In this document: positions 1 to 8,400 of the stretch, in pieces | Numbering within the stretch: the first letter of the stretch is position 1 | Layout of the letters: each line of letters opens with the position of its first letter | Assembly: GCA_965116355.1 (NCBI GenBank) | Contig: OZ220679.1 | Coordinates: 744,001 to 808,000, forward strand | Length of the DNA: 64,000 bases | Source of the DNA: UBA1127 sp965116355 | Lineage (GTDB): Bacteria; Chloroflexota; Dehalococcoidia; Lucifugimonadales; UBA1127 | Direction of reading: 5' to 3' | The notes under the pieces: model-generated | The model's database searches: none | What the model saw: only the letters and a program-made list of their open reading frames with translations | What the model was told of the DNA's origin: nothing | Program-made: the position numbers and the translations under genes

Positions 1-51
1 GGCTACCGCAAGGAGCCAGATAAGTCGCAACCTTTCAGAGTACCTTCTCAT
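1..51 (-). CDS. 5' end of an unidentified membrane or exported protein (partial)
   Basis: Only 17 codons lie inside the window, read leftward from an ATG at 49-51. A strong ribosome binding site (AAGGAGG, 5 nt before the ATG) supports a real start. The peptide has Arg residues near the N terminus and then a hydrophobic run (LIWLLAVA), which looks like the start of a signal peptide or membrane anchor. The function cannot be judged from this fragment. It lies downstream of, and on the same strand as, the aldo/keto reductase gene, with 224 bp between them in which I see no other gene. Confidence 0.55.
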   Translation of the reverse strand, partial: MRRYSERLRLIWLLAVA

Positions 52-275
52 GGAGACCTCCTTACCTTGCTCGAATAGCTAGCGCACATTACCTACAGGA
101 ATACCTGTCGCTTGTTGTGAGCATACTACGCTGGCATTGCGCCTCGGTCAATGGGTTTCCGTAGCCACAACAAGCATCATTCGAGGCCAGCGCCCATTCG
201 ATTTGCGATGGCGTTTGGCCTCCTAGACGCCTGAGCGGGGACTTTGGTTCCCGACAAGACAAGCGCGTACGTGAA

Positions 276-1190
276 CTACGCCGCTTCCGACAATCGCCGC
301 TGCGCCTCTGCGTAGACGTCGGCCGGCAGGGGGCCGAGTTCCGCCGTGCGCAGGTTCTCCGCCAGGTGGTCGATGCTCGCCGTGCCGACGATGGTGGTGT
401 GCATGCTGGGGTTGGCGATCGTGTAGCGAAGCATGAACTGCGTTCGGGTCATACCCTCCAGCAGCTCGTTGAGATTGGCCTTTTCCCACAGCTCCCACCG
501 GTCGCCGCCGTGCCCACCGCCGTCCGGATCGCCCTTGGCGACGCCCCCGCGGACGATGACGCCGGCGCCGGCCTCGCACGCCTGGACCATCGTGTCCTCA
601 TGCTCGCGCTCGACGGCGGAATAGGGGATCTGGAAGGCGTCGAACACCCCCATTGCGATGTGCTCCGGCAGGTTGGGCAGGGTGCCGGACATGCCGAGGA
701 AGCGGATCTTGCCCTCGCGCTGCAGGTCGAGCAGCGTTTCGACCGCCCCCTCCTGCTCCAGCACGGAGACAGCGGGGCTGGCGTGGAACTGCACCAGATC
801 AAGGTGGTCCGTATTCAAGCGCCGAAGGCTCTGCTCCACGCCATTGACGATGTTCTCCCGGGTAAAGACGTGGGGAAAGCGCCCGCCCGTCAGCGCCGCG
901 TCCGCAGGGGGCTCGCCGCCGGTGGCCCAGCAGCCGCACTTGGACGCGAGGAAGTACTCGTTGCGGCGGTGGGAGATGTACCGGCCGATGAGCTCCTCGC
1001 TCACGCCGTAGTCGATGGACGTATCGATCATGTTGATGCCACCGTCCAGTACGGCATTGAGGATGCGTCCGGCCTCCTCCGGGTCGATGTCTCGGCCGCG
1101 AGGCGCGCCTCGCAGCTCCATGGCGCCGTAGGCCAGCGCGGTGACCTCATAGCCCGTGCGTCCCAGCGTCCGCTTCACAATGTCCGCCAT
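276..1190 (-). CDS. aldo/keto reductase
   Basis: This is a 304-residue NAD(P)H-dependent oxidoreductase of the aldo/keto reductase superfamily, a cytosolic TIM barrel that reduces aldehydes or ketones. The N terminus (RTLGRTGYEVTALAYGAM) is typical of the family. The catalytic tetrad is visible as Asp56, Tyr61, Lys84 and His136. The ATG start has GGAGGA about 5 nt upstream. Sequence resembles the YhdN/Tas-like branch, but the substrate cannot be told. It is the last gene of a minus-strand run with the HAD hydrolase, aroC and aroE; the 67-bp gap to the HAD gene allows co-transcription. Its link to aromatic amino acid synthesis, if any, is unclear. Confidence 0.9.
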   Translation of the reverse strand: MADIVKRTLGRTGYEVTALAYGAMELRGAPRGRDIDPEEAGRILNAVLDGGINMIDTSIDYGVSEELIGRYISHRRNEYFLASKCGCWATGGEPPADAALTGGRFPHVFTRENIVNGVEQSLRRLNTDHLDLVQFHASPAVSVLEQEGAVETLLDLQREGKIRFLGMSGTLPNLPEHIAMGVFDAFQIPYSAVEREHEDTMVQACEAGAGVIVRGGVAKGDPDGGGHGGDRWELWEKANLNELLEGMTRTQFMLRYTIANPSMHTTIVGTASIDHLAENLRTAELGPLPADVYAEAQRRLSEAA

Positions 1191-1257
1191 CCGGTCCTCC
1201 TTGGGTCCAGTCTTTGGCAGTTACCCGTTCAGAAGCTCCAACCGCAACCTGCGCCGC

Positions 1258-2130
1258 CTAAAACCTCGGCGCTGGGATGATGTTGCCCTCCGCGTTGCCC
1301 TTGCGCCGTTCCACAATGTCGTCCGCGATCTCCAGGATACGGTACTCGAGGAGGCGCCAGAGGTGTGTGCCCCGCTGGTAGTTCGCAGGGGCAATCTCCT
1401 CTACGCGGTCCGCCCTCCTAAGGTCCATGCACTTCTGGAAGGAGTGGTGTTCATCGGGGTCGTAGACGGCGAGCGTATGGCCCTCCATCTGCGTCATTAC
1501 GGCGAAGCACGGCACGTCCGTGGGCCCGTCGCCGATGTAGACCATGTTGGCAAACGGAATGCGGTGCTCCTCGTGCGGGACGTGGTCGTTCACGTCCTTG
1601 CGCAGGTCCAGGTAGCCCTTGTTGACGCGGAACAGGTACTGCGTCTTCTGCGTGTGGCTGATCGCCCGCTTGGGGAAGTAGAGCTTGCCCGCTGCGTCCT
1701 CGTCGAACTCCGACCCGAAGATCGCCTTGACGAAGGGCCGAATGTTGCTGCCCTCTATGATCTCGCGCAGGCCGGACGTGATGATGTAGTGCTCGACGGT
1801 GACCCCGTGCTCGCGGTACTTCGGCTGGTTGACGAGGGCCGAGAGCTCGTCGAAGACCTGCGGGACCCCGGGGTAGAAAACGAGCGACATGCCCATGTTG
1901 CGCAGGTCCTGGTTTGAGAGGTTGCGAAATCCCTCGTGCTCCAGTAGCAGCCGCATCCACGCTAACTCCGCTTCGTAAGTCGTGTCGTCGACGAGGCGGT
2001 CCGTCTCCTCCCAGAAATCAGCCGGGGTGCGGCCGAGGAAGGGCAGAACCGTATCATCGTGCATGGAATGCGGGCTCAGCGTCTTGTCGAAGTCGTAGAC
2101 GATGCCGATGATGTTTTGCGGCTGCGGCAT
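1258..2130 (-). CDS. HAD-superfamily hydrolase
   Basis: This 290-residue protein has all HAD phosphohydrolase motifs. Motif I is DFDKT with nucleophile Asp13 and general acid Asp15. Motif II is IITSG (Thr118/Ser119). A Lys in the 150-165 region can serve as motif III, and motif IV is IGDGPTDVP (Asp201, Asp205). Between motifs I and II is a helical cap of about 100 residues, as in phosphoserine-phosphatase-like C1-capped enzymes. Such enzymes hydrolyse small phosphate esters through an aspartyl-phosphate. The substrate is unknown. It sits 64 bp after aroC on the same strand, so a role beside the shikimate genes is possible but unproven. Confidence 0.85.
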   Translation of the reverse strand: MPQPQNIIGIVYDFDKTLSPHSMHDDTVLPFLGRTPADFWEETDRLVDDTTYEAELAWMRLLLEHEGFRNLSNQDLRNMGMSLVFYPGVPQVFDELSALVNQPKYREHGVTVEHYIITSGLREIIEGSNIRPFVKAIFGSEFDEDAAGKLYFPKRAISHTQKTQYLFRVNKGYLDLRKDVNDHVPHEEHRIPFANMVYIGDGPTDVPCFAVMTQMEGHTLAVYDPDEHHSFQKCMDLRRADRVEEIAPANYQRGTHLWRLLEYRILEIADDIVERRKGNAEGNIIPAPRF

Positions 2131-2194
2131 GTGCCCCCGTCATTCCGAGCGCCCTTGGACGCTCGCAGCTACAAATGATGCATCCGGCCGGCCC

Positions 2195-3400
2195 CTAGAC
2201 CGCCACCGGCCATGAACGCGGCCCGATTGTCTTCTGGTACGCCGCAAAGTTGCGGCGGGTCTCCTCGATGTGGTCGCCGCCAAACTTCTCGAGAAAGGCG
2301 TCCGCCAGCACGAACGCCACCGCCGCCTCGCCGATGACGCCGGCGGGCGGTACGTTGCACACGTCCGATCGCTCGTAGTGCGCCTGCACCGTCTGGCCCG
2401 TGACCAGGTCGACGGACGGCAGCGGCTTGGCCAGCGTCGCGATGGGCTTGATGGCGAAGCGGGCCACGATGGGCATCCCTGTGCTCATGCCGCCCTCGGT
2501 GCCGCCTGTACGGTTGGTGTCGCGGTGCCACGGCCCGCTGGCGCTCGGGTACTGGCGCTCGGCTGCGTTGCCGTTGTCGTCGATGGGCTGCAGGATGTCG
2601 TGGTACTGGGAGCCGAGCAGTTCCGCGGCCTCCCAGCCGTTGCCTATGGCGACGGCCTTGCACGCCTGGATGGACATGAGTGCCAGCGCGATGCGGGCGT
2701 CAAGCTTGCGCTCGTAGTGGACGTGGGAGCCGAGCCCGATGGGCACGCCCGTCGCGACCACCTCAACCATGCCGCCCACGGTGTCGCCATCCTCCTTGGC
2801 CTTGTCGATGAGCTTGATCATTTCGGCCTCGGCCCCCGGGTCCACGCACTGCACTGGCGACTCGACAACGCGCGCCCAGTCGACGGGGTGGTCGTAGTTG
2901 GCCCAGATGCCGCCGATGCACACGATGTGGGAATGCACTTCCACACCGAACTCACGCAGGAAGTGCTTGGCCACCGACCCCGCGGCGACCCGGGCCGCCG
3001 TCTCACGGGCGGATGCGCGCTCCAGGATATTGCGGACGTCGCTCTGGCCGTACTTGATGGTGCCGGGCATGTCGGCGTGGCCGGCCCGCAGGCGGGTAAC
3101 GGTGTTGCCTGGCTCGTCGACGGGTTCAATGTTCATTACCTTGTGCCAGTTCGCAAAGTCCTTGTTCTCCAGCCACATGGAGATGGGCGAACCCATGGTC
3201 AGCCCGTGCCGGACGCCGGACAGGATCTCGGCCCGGTCCTTCTCGATGAGCTGCCGGCCGCCGCGTCCGTAGCCCCGCTGCCGCCGTGCGAGGTCCTCTT
3301 GGATGCCGTCCTCGCTGATGGGGAAGCCCGCGGGGAACCCCTCCACAATGATCGTGAGCCCTTTGCCGTGGGACTCACCCGCCGTCATGTATTTGACCAC
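2195..3400 (-). CDS. aroC: chorismate synthase
   Basis: Chorismate synthase converts 5-enolpyruvylshikimate 3-phosphate to chorismate using reduced FMN, the last step of the shikimate pathway. The signature TAGESHGKG is at the N terminus, and the family motifs RAGHADMPG, ERASARETAARVAAG and RTGGTEGGMS follow in the usual order. I place the start at a GTG (3398-3400) giving 401 residues. It has GGGAG just upstream and begins the protein five residues before the TAGESHG motif, as in characterised homologues. The frame stays open to 3457, but that adds 19 residues without family support. aroE lies upstream on the same strand, and aroH and trpA are elsewhere in the window. Confidence 0.95.
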   Translation of the reverse strand: MVKYMTAGESHGKGLTIIVEGFPAGFPISEDGIQEDLARRQRGYGRGGRQLIEKDRAEILSGVRHGLTMGSPISMWLENKDFANWHKVMNIEPVDEPGNTVTRLRAGHADMPGTIKYGQSDVRNILERASARETAARVAAGSVAKHFLREFGVEVHSHIVCIGGIWANYDHPVDWARVVESPVQCVDPGAEAEMIKLIDKAKEDGDTVGGMVEVVATGVPIGLGSHVHYERKLDARIALALMSIQACKAVAIGNGWEAAELLGSQYHDILQPIDDNGNAAERQYPSASGPWHRDTNRTGGTEGGMSTGMPIVARFAIKPIATLAKPLPSVDLVTGQTVQAHYERSDVCNVPPAGVIGEAAVAFVLADAFLEKFGGDHIEETRRNFAAYQKTIGPRSWPVAV

Positions 3401-3520
3401 GAAGCACTCCCTTTCCCGGCACAACACCACAGTCAAAGACACCGAACCTCGGTACATGCGCCAGCGAAAACATTATAGCGGAAGCGGGAACCGTGAACAG
3501 GACGGCCCGGCCCGGGACGC

Positions 3521-4384
3521 CTACCCCTCGACCGCCTTGCGCGCCGCCGCCATCATGACGTCGACCGGCGCGTCGATGCCCGTCCACAGCGTGAACCCCC
3601 TAGCGCCCTGATAGACGAGCATCGGCAAGCCGTTCAGAGTCCTTGCACCGACACCCTGCGCCAGCTCCATCAGCGGCGTCACCGGCGGATTGTAGACGAG
3701 GTCGTACACGAAGGCGCCCGACGGTATCAGTGCGGCCGGGACAGGCGACGCCCCTTCTGCGGGGCCGTGCAGCATACCCATGGACGTGCAGTTCACGATG
3801 AGACCGACCGGCTCGCGGCCGCGCAGCGCCTTGGTAATCGCGCCATCGTCCAGTGCCACGCTCTGTACCGGCACGCCGTGATGGGCGAGGTCGGCGAGAA
3901 GCGACTCGGCCCGGCTGACAGTGCGGTTGGCCAGCGTCAGCGACGCGACGCCCTCTCGCAGCAGCACGCCGCACACGGCCCGCGACACGCCGCCGGCGCC
4001 GAGCACCAGCACGTCCTGACCTCGCACGTCGAAAGCACCCTCCGTTTGCAGCGCGTGAAGGAAGCCATAGGTGTCCGTGTTGTAGCCGACGAGCTCGCGC
4101 AGCTCCGTGACGACGACGGTGTTCACTGCGCCGACGGAAGCTGCGTCGTCGTCCACGTGGTCGAGCTGCTTGATAATCTCCGTCTTGTGGGGCACGGTGA
4201 CCCCAAAGCCAAGCAAGTCGTCACGGTCCTGGTCCCACACCCACCTCGTGAGGGCCTCCGGCGCCACCTCCCACGCCGTGAAGACCGCTTCGATGCCGCA
4301 GTGCCGGAGCGCTGCGTTTTGGAACGCCGGCGAAGCCGAGTGCCGGATGGGGTAGCCGATGATGCCGACGCGCTTGGCCGCCAA
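3521..4384 (-). CDS. aroE: shikimate dehydrogenase
   Basis: Shikimate dehydrogenase reduces 3-dehydroshikimate with NADPH. From the chosen start the protein has 287 residues, the usual family length. The shikimate-binding HSASP (Ser16, Ser18), catalytic Lys67 in VPHK, Asn88, Asp104 in NTDTYG and the NADP loop GAGGVSRA are all present. The start is a TTG at 4382-4384 with CAGGAG 6 nt upstream. The frame stays open to 4576, but that would overlap the divergent RidA gene and add 64 residues unlike any AroE. It is the promoter-proximal gene of the leftward aroE-aroC-HAD-reductase run. Confidence 0.93.
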   Translation of the reverse strand: MAAKRVGIIGYPIRHSASPAFQNAALRHCGIEAVFTAWEVAPEALTRWVWDQDRDDLLGFGVTVPHKTEIIKQLDHVDDDAASVGAVNTVVVTELRELVGYNTDTYGFLHALQTEGAFDVRGQDVLVLGAGGVSRAVCGVLLREGVASLTLANRTVSRAESLLADLAHHGVPVQSVALDDGAITKALRGREPVGLIVNCTSMGMLHGPAEGASPVPAALIPSGAFVYDLVYNPPVTPLMELAQGVGARTLNGLPMLVYQGARGFTLWTGIDAPVDVMMAAARKAVEG

Positions 4385-4560
4385 AGTGGTCTCCTGGTCT
4401 GTAGTGTCGTGAGAGGCGGGGCGTGCTTGCCGCTCGCCGCAAGCAAGTATAGCAGCCGCCAAGCGGGTGGAGCCTCCGTGCTGTACCATCGACTCGCTGT
4501 GCCGTAGTATGACGGTTGGCGGAGACGCCGGCCCCCAGAACCATTGCAGGAGGGTTCGCC

Positions 4561-5022
4561 ATGCAGGTGGAGGCAAAGATTGAGGAGCTGGGCCTGACGC
4601 TGCCGACGCCCGGCACGCCTATGGGCAACTACGTCCCGGGCGTTCGAACGGGCAACCTGGTGTTCCTGAGCGGCGTAGGTCCCAGCCAGCCTGACAGCCG
4701 GCAGTGGGCCGGCAAGGTGGGCCGCGACTACACCGTTGAGGAGGGCTACGAGGCCGCGCGTGGCTGCGCCCTGAACCTTCTCGGAAACCTGAAGAGCGTC
4801 ATCGGCGACCTCGACAAGGTGACGCGCGTCGTGAAGGTGCTCGGCATGGTCAACGCCGACCCCGAGTTCACGTCGCCGCCCGCCGTCATCAACGGCTGTT
4901 CCGACCTGCTGGTGGAGGTCTTTGGCGAGCGTGGCCGGCACGCCCGTTCCGCCGTCGGCATGACTGCGCTGCCCAACGCCATCCCGGTAGAGATCGAGAT
5001 GATCGTCGAGGTTGAGGACTAG
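4561..5022 (+). CDS. RidA/YjgF family protein
   Basis: This is a 153-residue RidA-family protein. The family includes deaminases that hydrolyse reactive enamine/imine intermediates in the cytosol, usually as trimers. The conserved Arg that binds the substrate carboxylate is present (Arg129 in RHARSAVG), and the C-terminal LPNAIPVEIEM strand is typical. The ATG at 4561 has AGGAGGG 7 nt upstream; an earlier in-frame ATG at 4516 lacks such a site. It is divergent from aroE and followed 54 bp later by a TIM-barrel isomerase on the same strand. It matches the longer RidA-like subgroup with a GTPMGNYVPGVRTG opening rather than short YjgF. Its substrate is not known. Confidence 0.88.
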   Translation: MQVEAKIEELGLTLPTPGTPMGNYVPGVRTGNLVFLSGVGPSQPDSRQWAGKVGRDYTVEEGYEAARGCALNLLGNLKSVIGDLDKVTRVVKVLGMVNADPEFTSPPAVINGCSDLLVEVFGERGRHARSAVGMTALPNAIPVEIEMIVEVED

Positions 5023-5076
5023 ACACCCGACTATGCCGGTTGCCCCGACCCTATCGAAGAGCTCCAAGGAGGAACC

Positions 5077-5883
5077 ATGGATTTCAAGGACCGCATCGGC
5101 AACGATTCGGGCAGCACGCGGCTGGAGGACGCCCTCAAGTGGGCGGCCGCCAATGGCATCCACTTCCTCGACTTTAGCGCGGACCTCGGGCCCAACGTGC
5201 TCGGCTCTTGGGACGACGAGCGCGTCGCGGCCGTGAAGGCGGCCTGCCGCGAGCACGACATCCACATCGGCCTGCACACGCTTTCCGGCGTCAACGTGGC
5301 CGAGTTCTCGCCCTACCTCTCGGACGCCGTCGACCTGTACCTGCGGGCGTACATCAACCTGGCGGAAAGCTTGGCGTGCGAGTGGACCATCGTGCACGGC
5401 GGCCTGCACTTCAGATCCAACGTGGATCAGCGCTTCGAGGCGTCGCTGGCGAGGCTGCAGCGTGCCACGGACTACGCCGAGGCCCACGGAGTCCGCTTGC
5501 TGCTGGAGAACCTGAACTTCGAGCCGGACGACGCCGAGGTGCACTACATGGCCCACAACATCGAGGAGTGCAAACGCTACTTCGACACCATCCAGTCGCC
5601 GAACTTCGGCATGGCCTTCACCATCAACCACGCCAACCTCGTGCCCGAGGGCATCGACGGCTTCCTTAACGCCTTCGGCATCGACCGCACCGGGGAGGTG
5701 CGTCTGGCGGACAACAACGGTGACAAGGAAGTGCACCTGCTGCCCGGCGAGGGGAACATCGACTTCCCCGCGGTCTTCCGGCGCATCGAGAGCATGGGCT
5801 ACACCGGACACTATTCGATGGCCTTCGGCAACCTGGAGCAGCGGATTCAGGCTCGGGACGAGTTCGCGGGGTACATGGGGTAG
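5077..5883 (+). CDS. sugar phosphate isomerase/epimerase family TIM-barrel protein
   Basis: A 268-residue xylose-isomerase-like TIM barrel (AP endonuclease 2 fold). Likely metal-binding residues are at the usual strand ends: His107 in IVHGG, Glu144 in LLLENL, His185 in TINHAN, the Asn-rich ADNNG around 211-215, and Glu225 in GEGNIDF. Members isomerise or epimerise sugars and inositol derivatives, or act as dehydratases. The specific reaction cannot be read here. The start is well set by AAGGAGG 5 nt before ATG. It sits between the RidA gene and an EamA permease, which could form a small uptake and turnover unit. Confidence 0.82.
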   Translation: MDFKDRIGNDSGSTRLEDALKWAAANGIHFLDFSADLGPNVLGSWDDERVAAVKAACREHDIHIGLHTLSGVNVAEFSPYLSDAVDLYLRAYINLAESLACEWTIVHGGLHFRSNVDQRFEASLARLQRATDYAEAHGVRLLLENLNFEPDDAEVHYMAHNIEECKRYFDTIQSPNFGMAFTINHANLVPEGIDGFLNAFGIDRTGEVRLADNNGDKEVHLLPGEGNIDFPAVFRRIESMGYTGHYSMAFGNLEQRIQARDEFAGYMG

Positions 5884-5953
5884 GCGTGGTCAAAGGAAGC
5901 GGCGGCTTCTCGCGGCGCGCAAGACAGTCCCGGCGCGCCGAAAGGAGGCGCCC

Positions 5954-6829
5954 ATAGACCCGCTGACAGGCATACTCTGGGGCGCCGTCGGGCTCTTCTC
6001 CTGGGGTTTGGGCGACTACCTGGCGCGATTCGTTGCAATGCGCGTCGGCAGCCTCAGCACGGCACTGCTCATTCAGGTCATCGGCCTCGCCATGCCCCTC
6101 GTCTTCGTGCTCGTCGCCCTCGCGGCTTCGTCCGGCTCCGACGTCGATTGGCGCGCTGTCGCCGTCTGGGCGCCCCTCAGCGCAGCCTTCCTCGGCGGCG
6201 GGTACGCCTCCTTCTACACCGGCCTCCAACGCGGCACGGTGACCATCGTGTCGAGCGCGTCATCTGCGTGGCTGGCGGTCACGGTCATCGCAGCCGTCCT
6301 GCTCTTCGGCGAGCGGGTGTCCGCCGGGCAGGGAGTACTGCTGACGTGTGTGCTGGGTGGCATTCTCATGCTCTCCGCGCACCGCTCGACACGTACCGGC
6401 CAGAGCACGGGAATGGTCTGGGGCTTGGGCGCCACTGTCGGCCTCGGTATGGCGCTGGCCTTTCTGGACCAGGTCACGGAGGCGGCCGGCCCTATGCTCG
6501 CCGTGCTGGTTGTGCGCGCGCTGTCAACCGCTCCCATAGGCGGCCTCATGCTCGCGCGGCGAGAGCCGCCGCAGCTGCCCAGCGGACGCAAGGCGCTCCT
6601 GTTGCTGGCGGCAGTCGGGCTGCTGGATGCTAGTGGCTTCATTGGCTTCAACCTTGGCGTCGATGCCGCTCCCGTGTCGGTCGTTGCGCCCATAGCCTCC
6701 GCACACCCGGTGGTGACAGGCGGCCTCGCAGTATTGCTGCTGCGTGAGCGCCCGCGAGCGCTGCAGTGGACGGGTGCTGCGGTGACCGTCGCCACTGTCG
6801 CGGCCCTGAGCGCGCTGGCCGGCGCGTGA
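5954..6829 (+). CDS. EamA/DMT-family permease with probable ATA start
   Basis: This is an inner-membrane permease of the drug/metabolite transporter superfamily, about 291 residues with two EamA repeats and roughly ten hydrophobic helices. No ATG, GTG or TTG exists in frame between 5721 and 6007. A strong ribosome binding site (AAAGGAGG, 5941-5948) lies exactly 5 nt before an ATA codon at 5954, and the hydrophobic first helix follows at once. Starting at the next TTG (6008) would remove much of helix 1. An ATA start, or a one-base error in a former ATG, is the simplest reading. The frame also runs back to a GTG at 5720 inside the previous gene, which is unlikely as a start. The substrate is unknown. 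Confidence 0.8.
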   Translation: MDPLTGILWGAVGLFSWGLGDYLARFVAMRVGSLSTALLIQVIGLAMPLVFVLVALAASSGSDVDWRAVAVWAPLSAAFLGGGYASFYTGLQRGTVTIVSSASSAWLAVTVIAAVLLFGERVSAGQGVLLTCVLGGILMLSAHRSTRTGQSTGMVWGLGATVGLGMALAFLDQVTEAAGPMLAVLVVRALSTAPIGGLMLARREPPQLPSGRKALLLLAAVGLLDASGFIGFNLGVDAAPVSVVAPIASAHPVVTGGLAVLLLRERPRALQWTGAAVTVATVAALSALAGA

Positions 6830-6842
6830 ATCGAGACAAAAG

Positions 6843-6879
6843 GAAGCGTCCCCAAGCCACACTCGCTTGGGGACGCTTC
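6843..6879 (-). terminator. bidirectional hairpin between convergent genes
   Basis: A perfect 15-bp stem (6843-6857 with 6865-6879) with a 7-nt loop lies between the convergent permease and amidohydrolase genes. On the minus strand it is followed by CCTTTTGTC, so it is a good Rho-independent terminator for the amidohydrolase gene. On the plus strand the T-tract is poor. Confidence 0.8.
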
Positions 6880-6910
6880 GTCCTTCGACGTTGAATGCGG
6901 TCGTACGCCG

Positions 6911-7906
6911 CTAGTTGACCAGCGCGCCGACCTTGCCAAAGACCCGCAGCGGGTTGTCGTGGAAGATGGCCTTCTTGTCGTCGTTCGACAGGAACTCGAT
7001 GCCGTCGATGGTGCGCACGAGGTCATCGCCTGGACGTCCCGTCTCCGGCCGCACCGCGCGGCCCGAGCCTGGCACCTCTGTGCCGAAGCACATCTGGCTC
7101 ACGCCCTTCTGCTTGATGGCGGCTTCCAGGAAGATCGGGTCCAGCGCGTTGCTGTCGTAGAAGAGGTTGTTGGAGAAGTCCTTGTCCGGCCCCGAGTGCT
7201 GGTAGTCCGTCGGGATGAAGCGCTGCAGCGCGCCGCCGCAGTGCGAGATGCAGACCTTCAGCTCTGGGTACTGGTCGAACACCCCGCCGTACATGTACAG
7301 CATATGGGCGATGTACTCTTCCACAACGTTGTTGATCTGGTAATTGGCCGGCACCACCTCGATGCGCGGATCCTCGGAGGGGCACGGGTGAATGAGGATT
7401 TGCACGCCAAGCTCGATGCACTTCTCGTAGAGGTCGAACCAGTACGGTTCGTGGACGCCGGGGGCGCTGCGCTTTCCGTCGGGGTCGGGGTTCAAGTAGC
7501 AGCCGACGAAGCCGAGCTCGTTAACCGTGTACTCCATCTCCTCCAGCGTGTGCTTGGTGTCCGGCGCGCTGGCGTCCTGGGGCAGATGCGTCATCCCTGC
7601 GAACCGGTCCGGGTGCAGCCGCACCGACTGGGCGATGTGGTCATTCGTGGCGCGCGCCCAAGACCTCTGCAGGAACATGGGCATCCAGTGCCACTGGTCG
7701 ACGGGGCGCGGCCCGACGAGCTGGAAATCGATGAGCCGGTCATCCAGGTCGGCGATGTGCCGCTGGAAGGCCGGCTCGGCCACGTCGTCGGGAATGTTCA
7801 TTTTGGACGCTGTCCGGTTGGACATCAGGCCAGCCGCGAACTGCCGCACCTGCGGGGGGCGGGATATGTGACCATGGACGTCAACAACCTTTAGCCCATT
7901 CCACAT
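6911..7906 (-). CDS. amidohydrolase-2 family protein, LigJ-like
   Basis: A 331-residue metal-dependent hydrolase of the amidohydrolase-2 family. The metal-binding VDVHGHI gives His11 and His13, and later ligand regions are LIHPCP and CISHCGG. Near residue 275 the usual Asp motif is replaced by FGTEVPGSG followed by PETG and DD. From memory this resembles 4-oxalomesaconate hydratase (LigJ), in which a Glu is the catalytic base. LigJ acts in protocatechuate 4,5-cleavage. The start is the ATG at 7904-7906, which has GGAGG 7 nt upstream; an ATG eight codons earlier has none. It faces the permease gene and is divergent from two Rieske oxygenase genes, consistent with aromatic catabolism. The exact substrate is inferred. 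Confidence 0.85.
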   Translation of the reverse strand: MWNGLKVVDVHGHISRPPQVRQFAAGLMSNRTASKMNIPDDVAEPAFQRHIADLDDRLIDFQLVGPRPVDQWHWMPMFLQRSWARATNDHIAQSVRLHPDRFAGMTHLPQDASAPDTKHTLEEMEYTVNELGFVGCYLNPDPDGKRSAPGVHEPYWFDLYEKCIELGVQILIHPCPSEDPRIEVVPANYQINNVVEEYIAHMLYMYGGVFDQYPELKVCISHCGGALQRFIPTDYQHSGPDKDFSNNLFYDSNALDPIFLEAAIKQKGVSQMCFGTEVPGSGRAVRPETGRPGDDLVRTIDGIEFLSNDDKKAIFHDNPLRVFGKVGALVN

Positions 7907-7971
7907 AGGACAACCTCCTATGGGCGGCACACCGCCCCGATTCAGGGAAGTCGTTGGCCAAAGGTTGGCGA

Positions 7972-8163
7972 CTAGGTCTTGGTGCCCACCAGCTCGCCGG
8001 CAGTGATGTAGGCCTCACCCATGGACTTGAACGTGTGGGTCTGGCCGCCGCAGTCGACCTCGTACGAGGGCTGCGGGCCGCCGTCGCTGGACTCGTAGAG
8101 CTCGGCGGTGCCGCCGGGACCCTCAACGGTGGTGAGCAACGTCCGGGATGTGCCGCTGGTCAT
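7972..8163 (-). CDS. 63-residue protein of unknown function
   Basis: A small reading frame of 63 residues with an excellent ribosome binding site (GGAGGAGG, 4-5 nt before ATG). It lies 65 bp upstream of the LigJ-like amidohydrolase on the same strand and is divergent from the Rieske genes. The composition is hydrophilic, with one Cys (in EVDCGGQTHTF) and no membrane segment. I do not recognise the family. The position suggests it is co-transcribed with the amidohydrolase. It should not be taken for LigA, the small subunit of protocatechuate 4,5-dioxygenase, to which I see no resemblance. A shadow frame continues upstream to 9012 opposite the Rieske gene and is not credible. Confidence 0.6.
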   Translation of the reverse strand: MTSGTSRTLLTTVEGPGGTAELYESSDGGPQPSYEVDCGGQTHTFKSMGEAYITAGELVGTKT

Positions 8164-8320
8164 GATTGCCTCCTCCAAAGGGTTTTGCTCGACCGCCTCC
8201 GGTTTTTGGGCGCAACTCACCCAAGCCGGAATGTGGCCTCGGCGCCGCATGATATGCAGGCCCCTACGGCCTGTCAAGGGAAGCAAGCCCAGACACTCAC
8301 GAGCGGGCGCGAAGTGTTTA

Positions 8321-8349
8321 TTGACATCGCAGCCTGCGATGCATACCAT
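8321..8349 (+). promoter_or_regulatory. promoter with embedded palindrome upstream of the first Rieske gene
   Basis: A -35 TTGACA (8321-8326) and a -10 TACCAT (8344-8349) are separated by exactly 17 nt. The spacer holds the palindrome ATCGCAGCCTGCGAT (8326-8340; 7-bp arms, 1-nt centre), a good place for a repressor or activator to bind. The first Rieske gene starts 52 nt downstream of the -10. Confidence 0.55.
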
Positions 8350-8400
8350 CGCGAAAACCGCAGCCAATACGTCATTGAGCGCTGCAAAGGGGAGGACACG

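Noticed and set aside
110..185. 10-bp inverted repeat GCTTGTTGTG / CACAACAAGC
   Set aside because: Arms are 56 nt apart with no symmetrical context or poly-T; too little to call an operator or terminator.
366..1280. Long plus-strand frames opposite the aldo/keto reductase
   Set aside because: Arg/Ala-rich shadow translation caused by high GC content; the minus-strand frame has family motifs and a ribosome binding site.
4123..5811. 562-residue minus-strand frame opposite RidA and TIM-barrel genes
   Set aside because: Shadow frame; the plus-strand genes match known families over their whole length.
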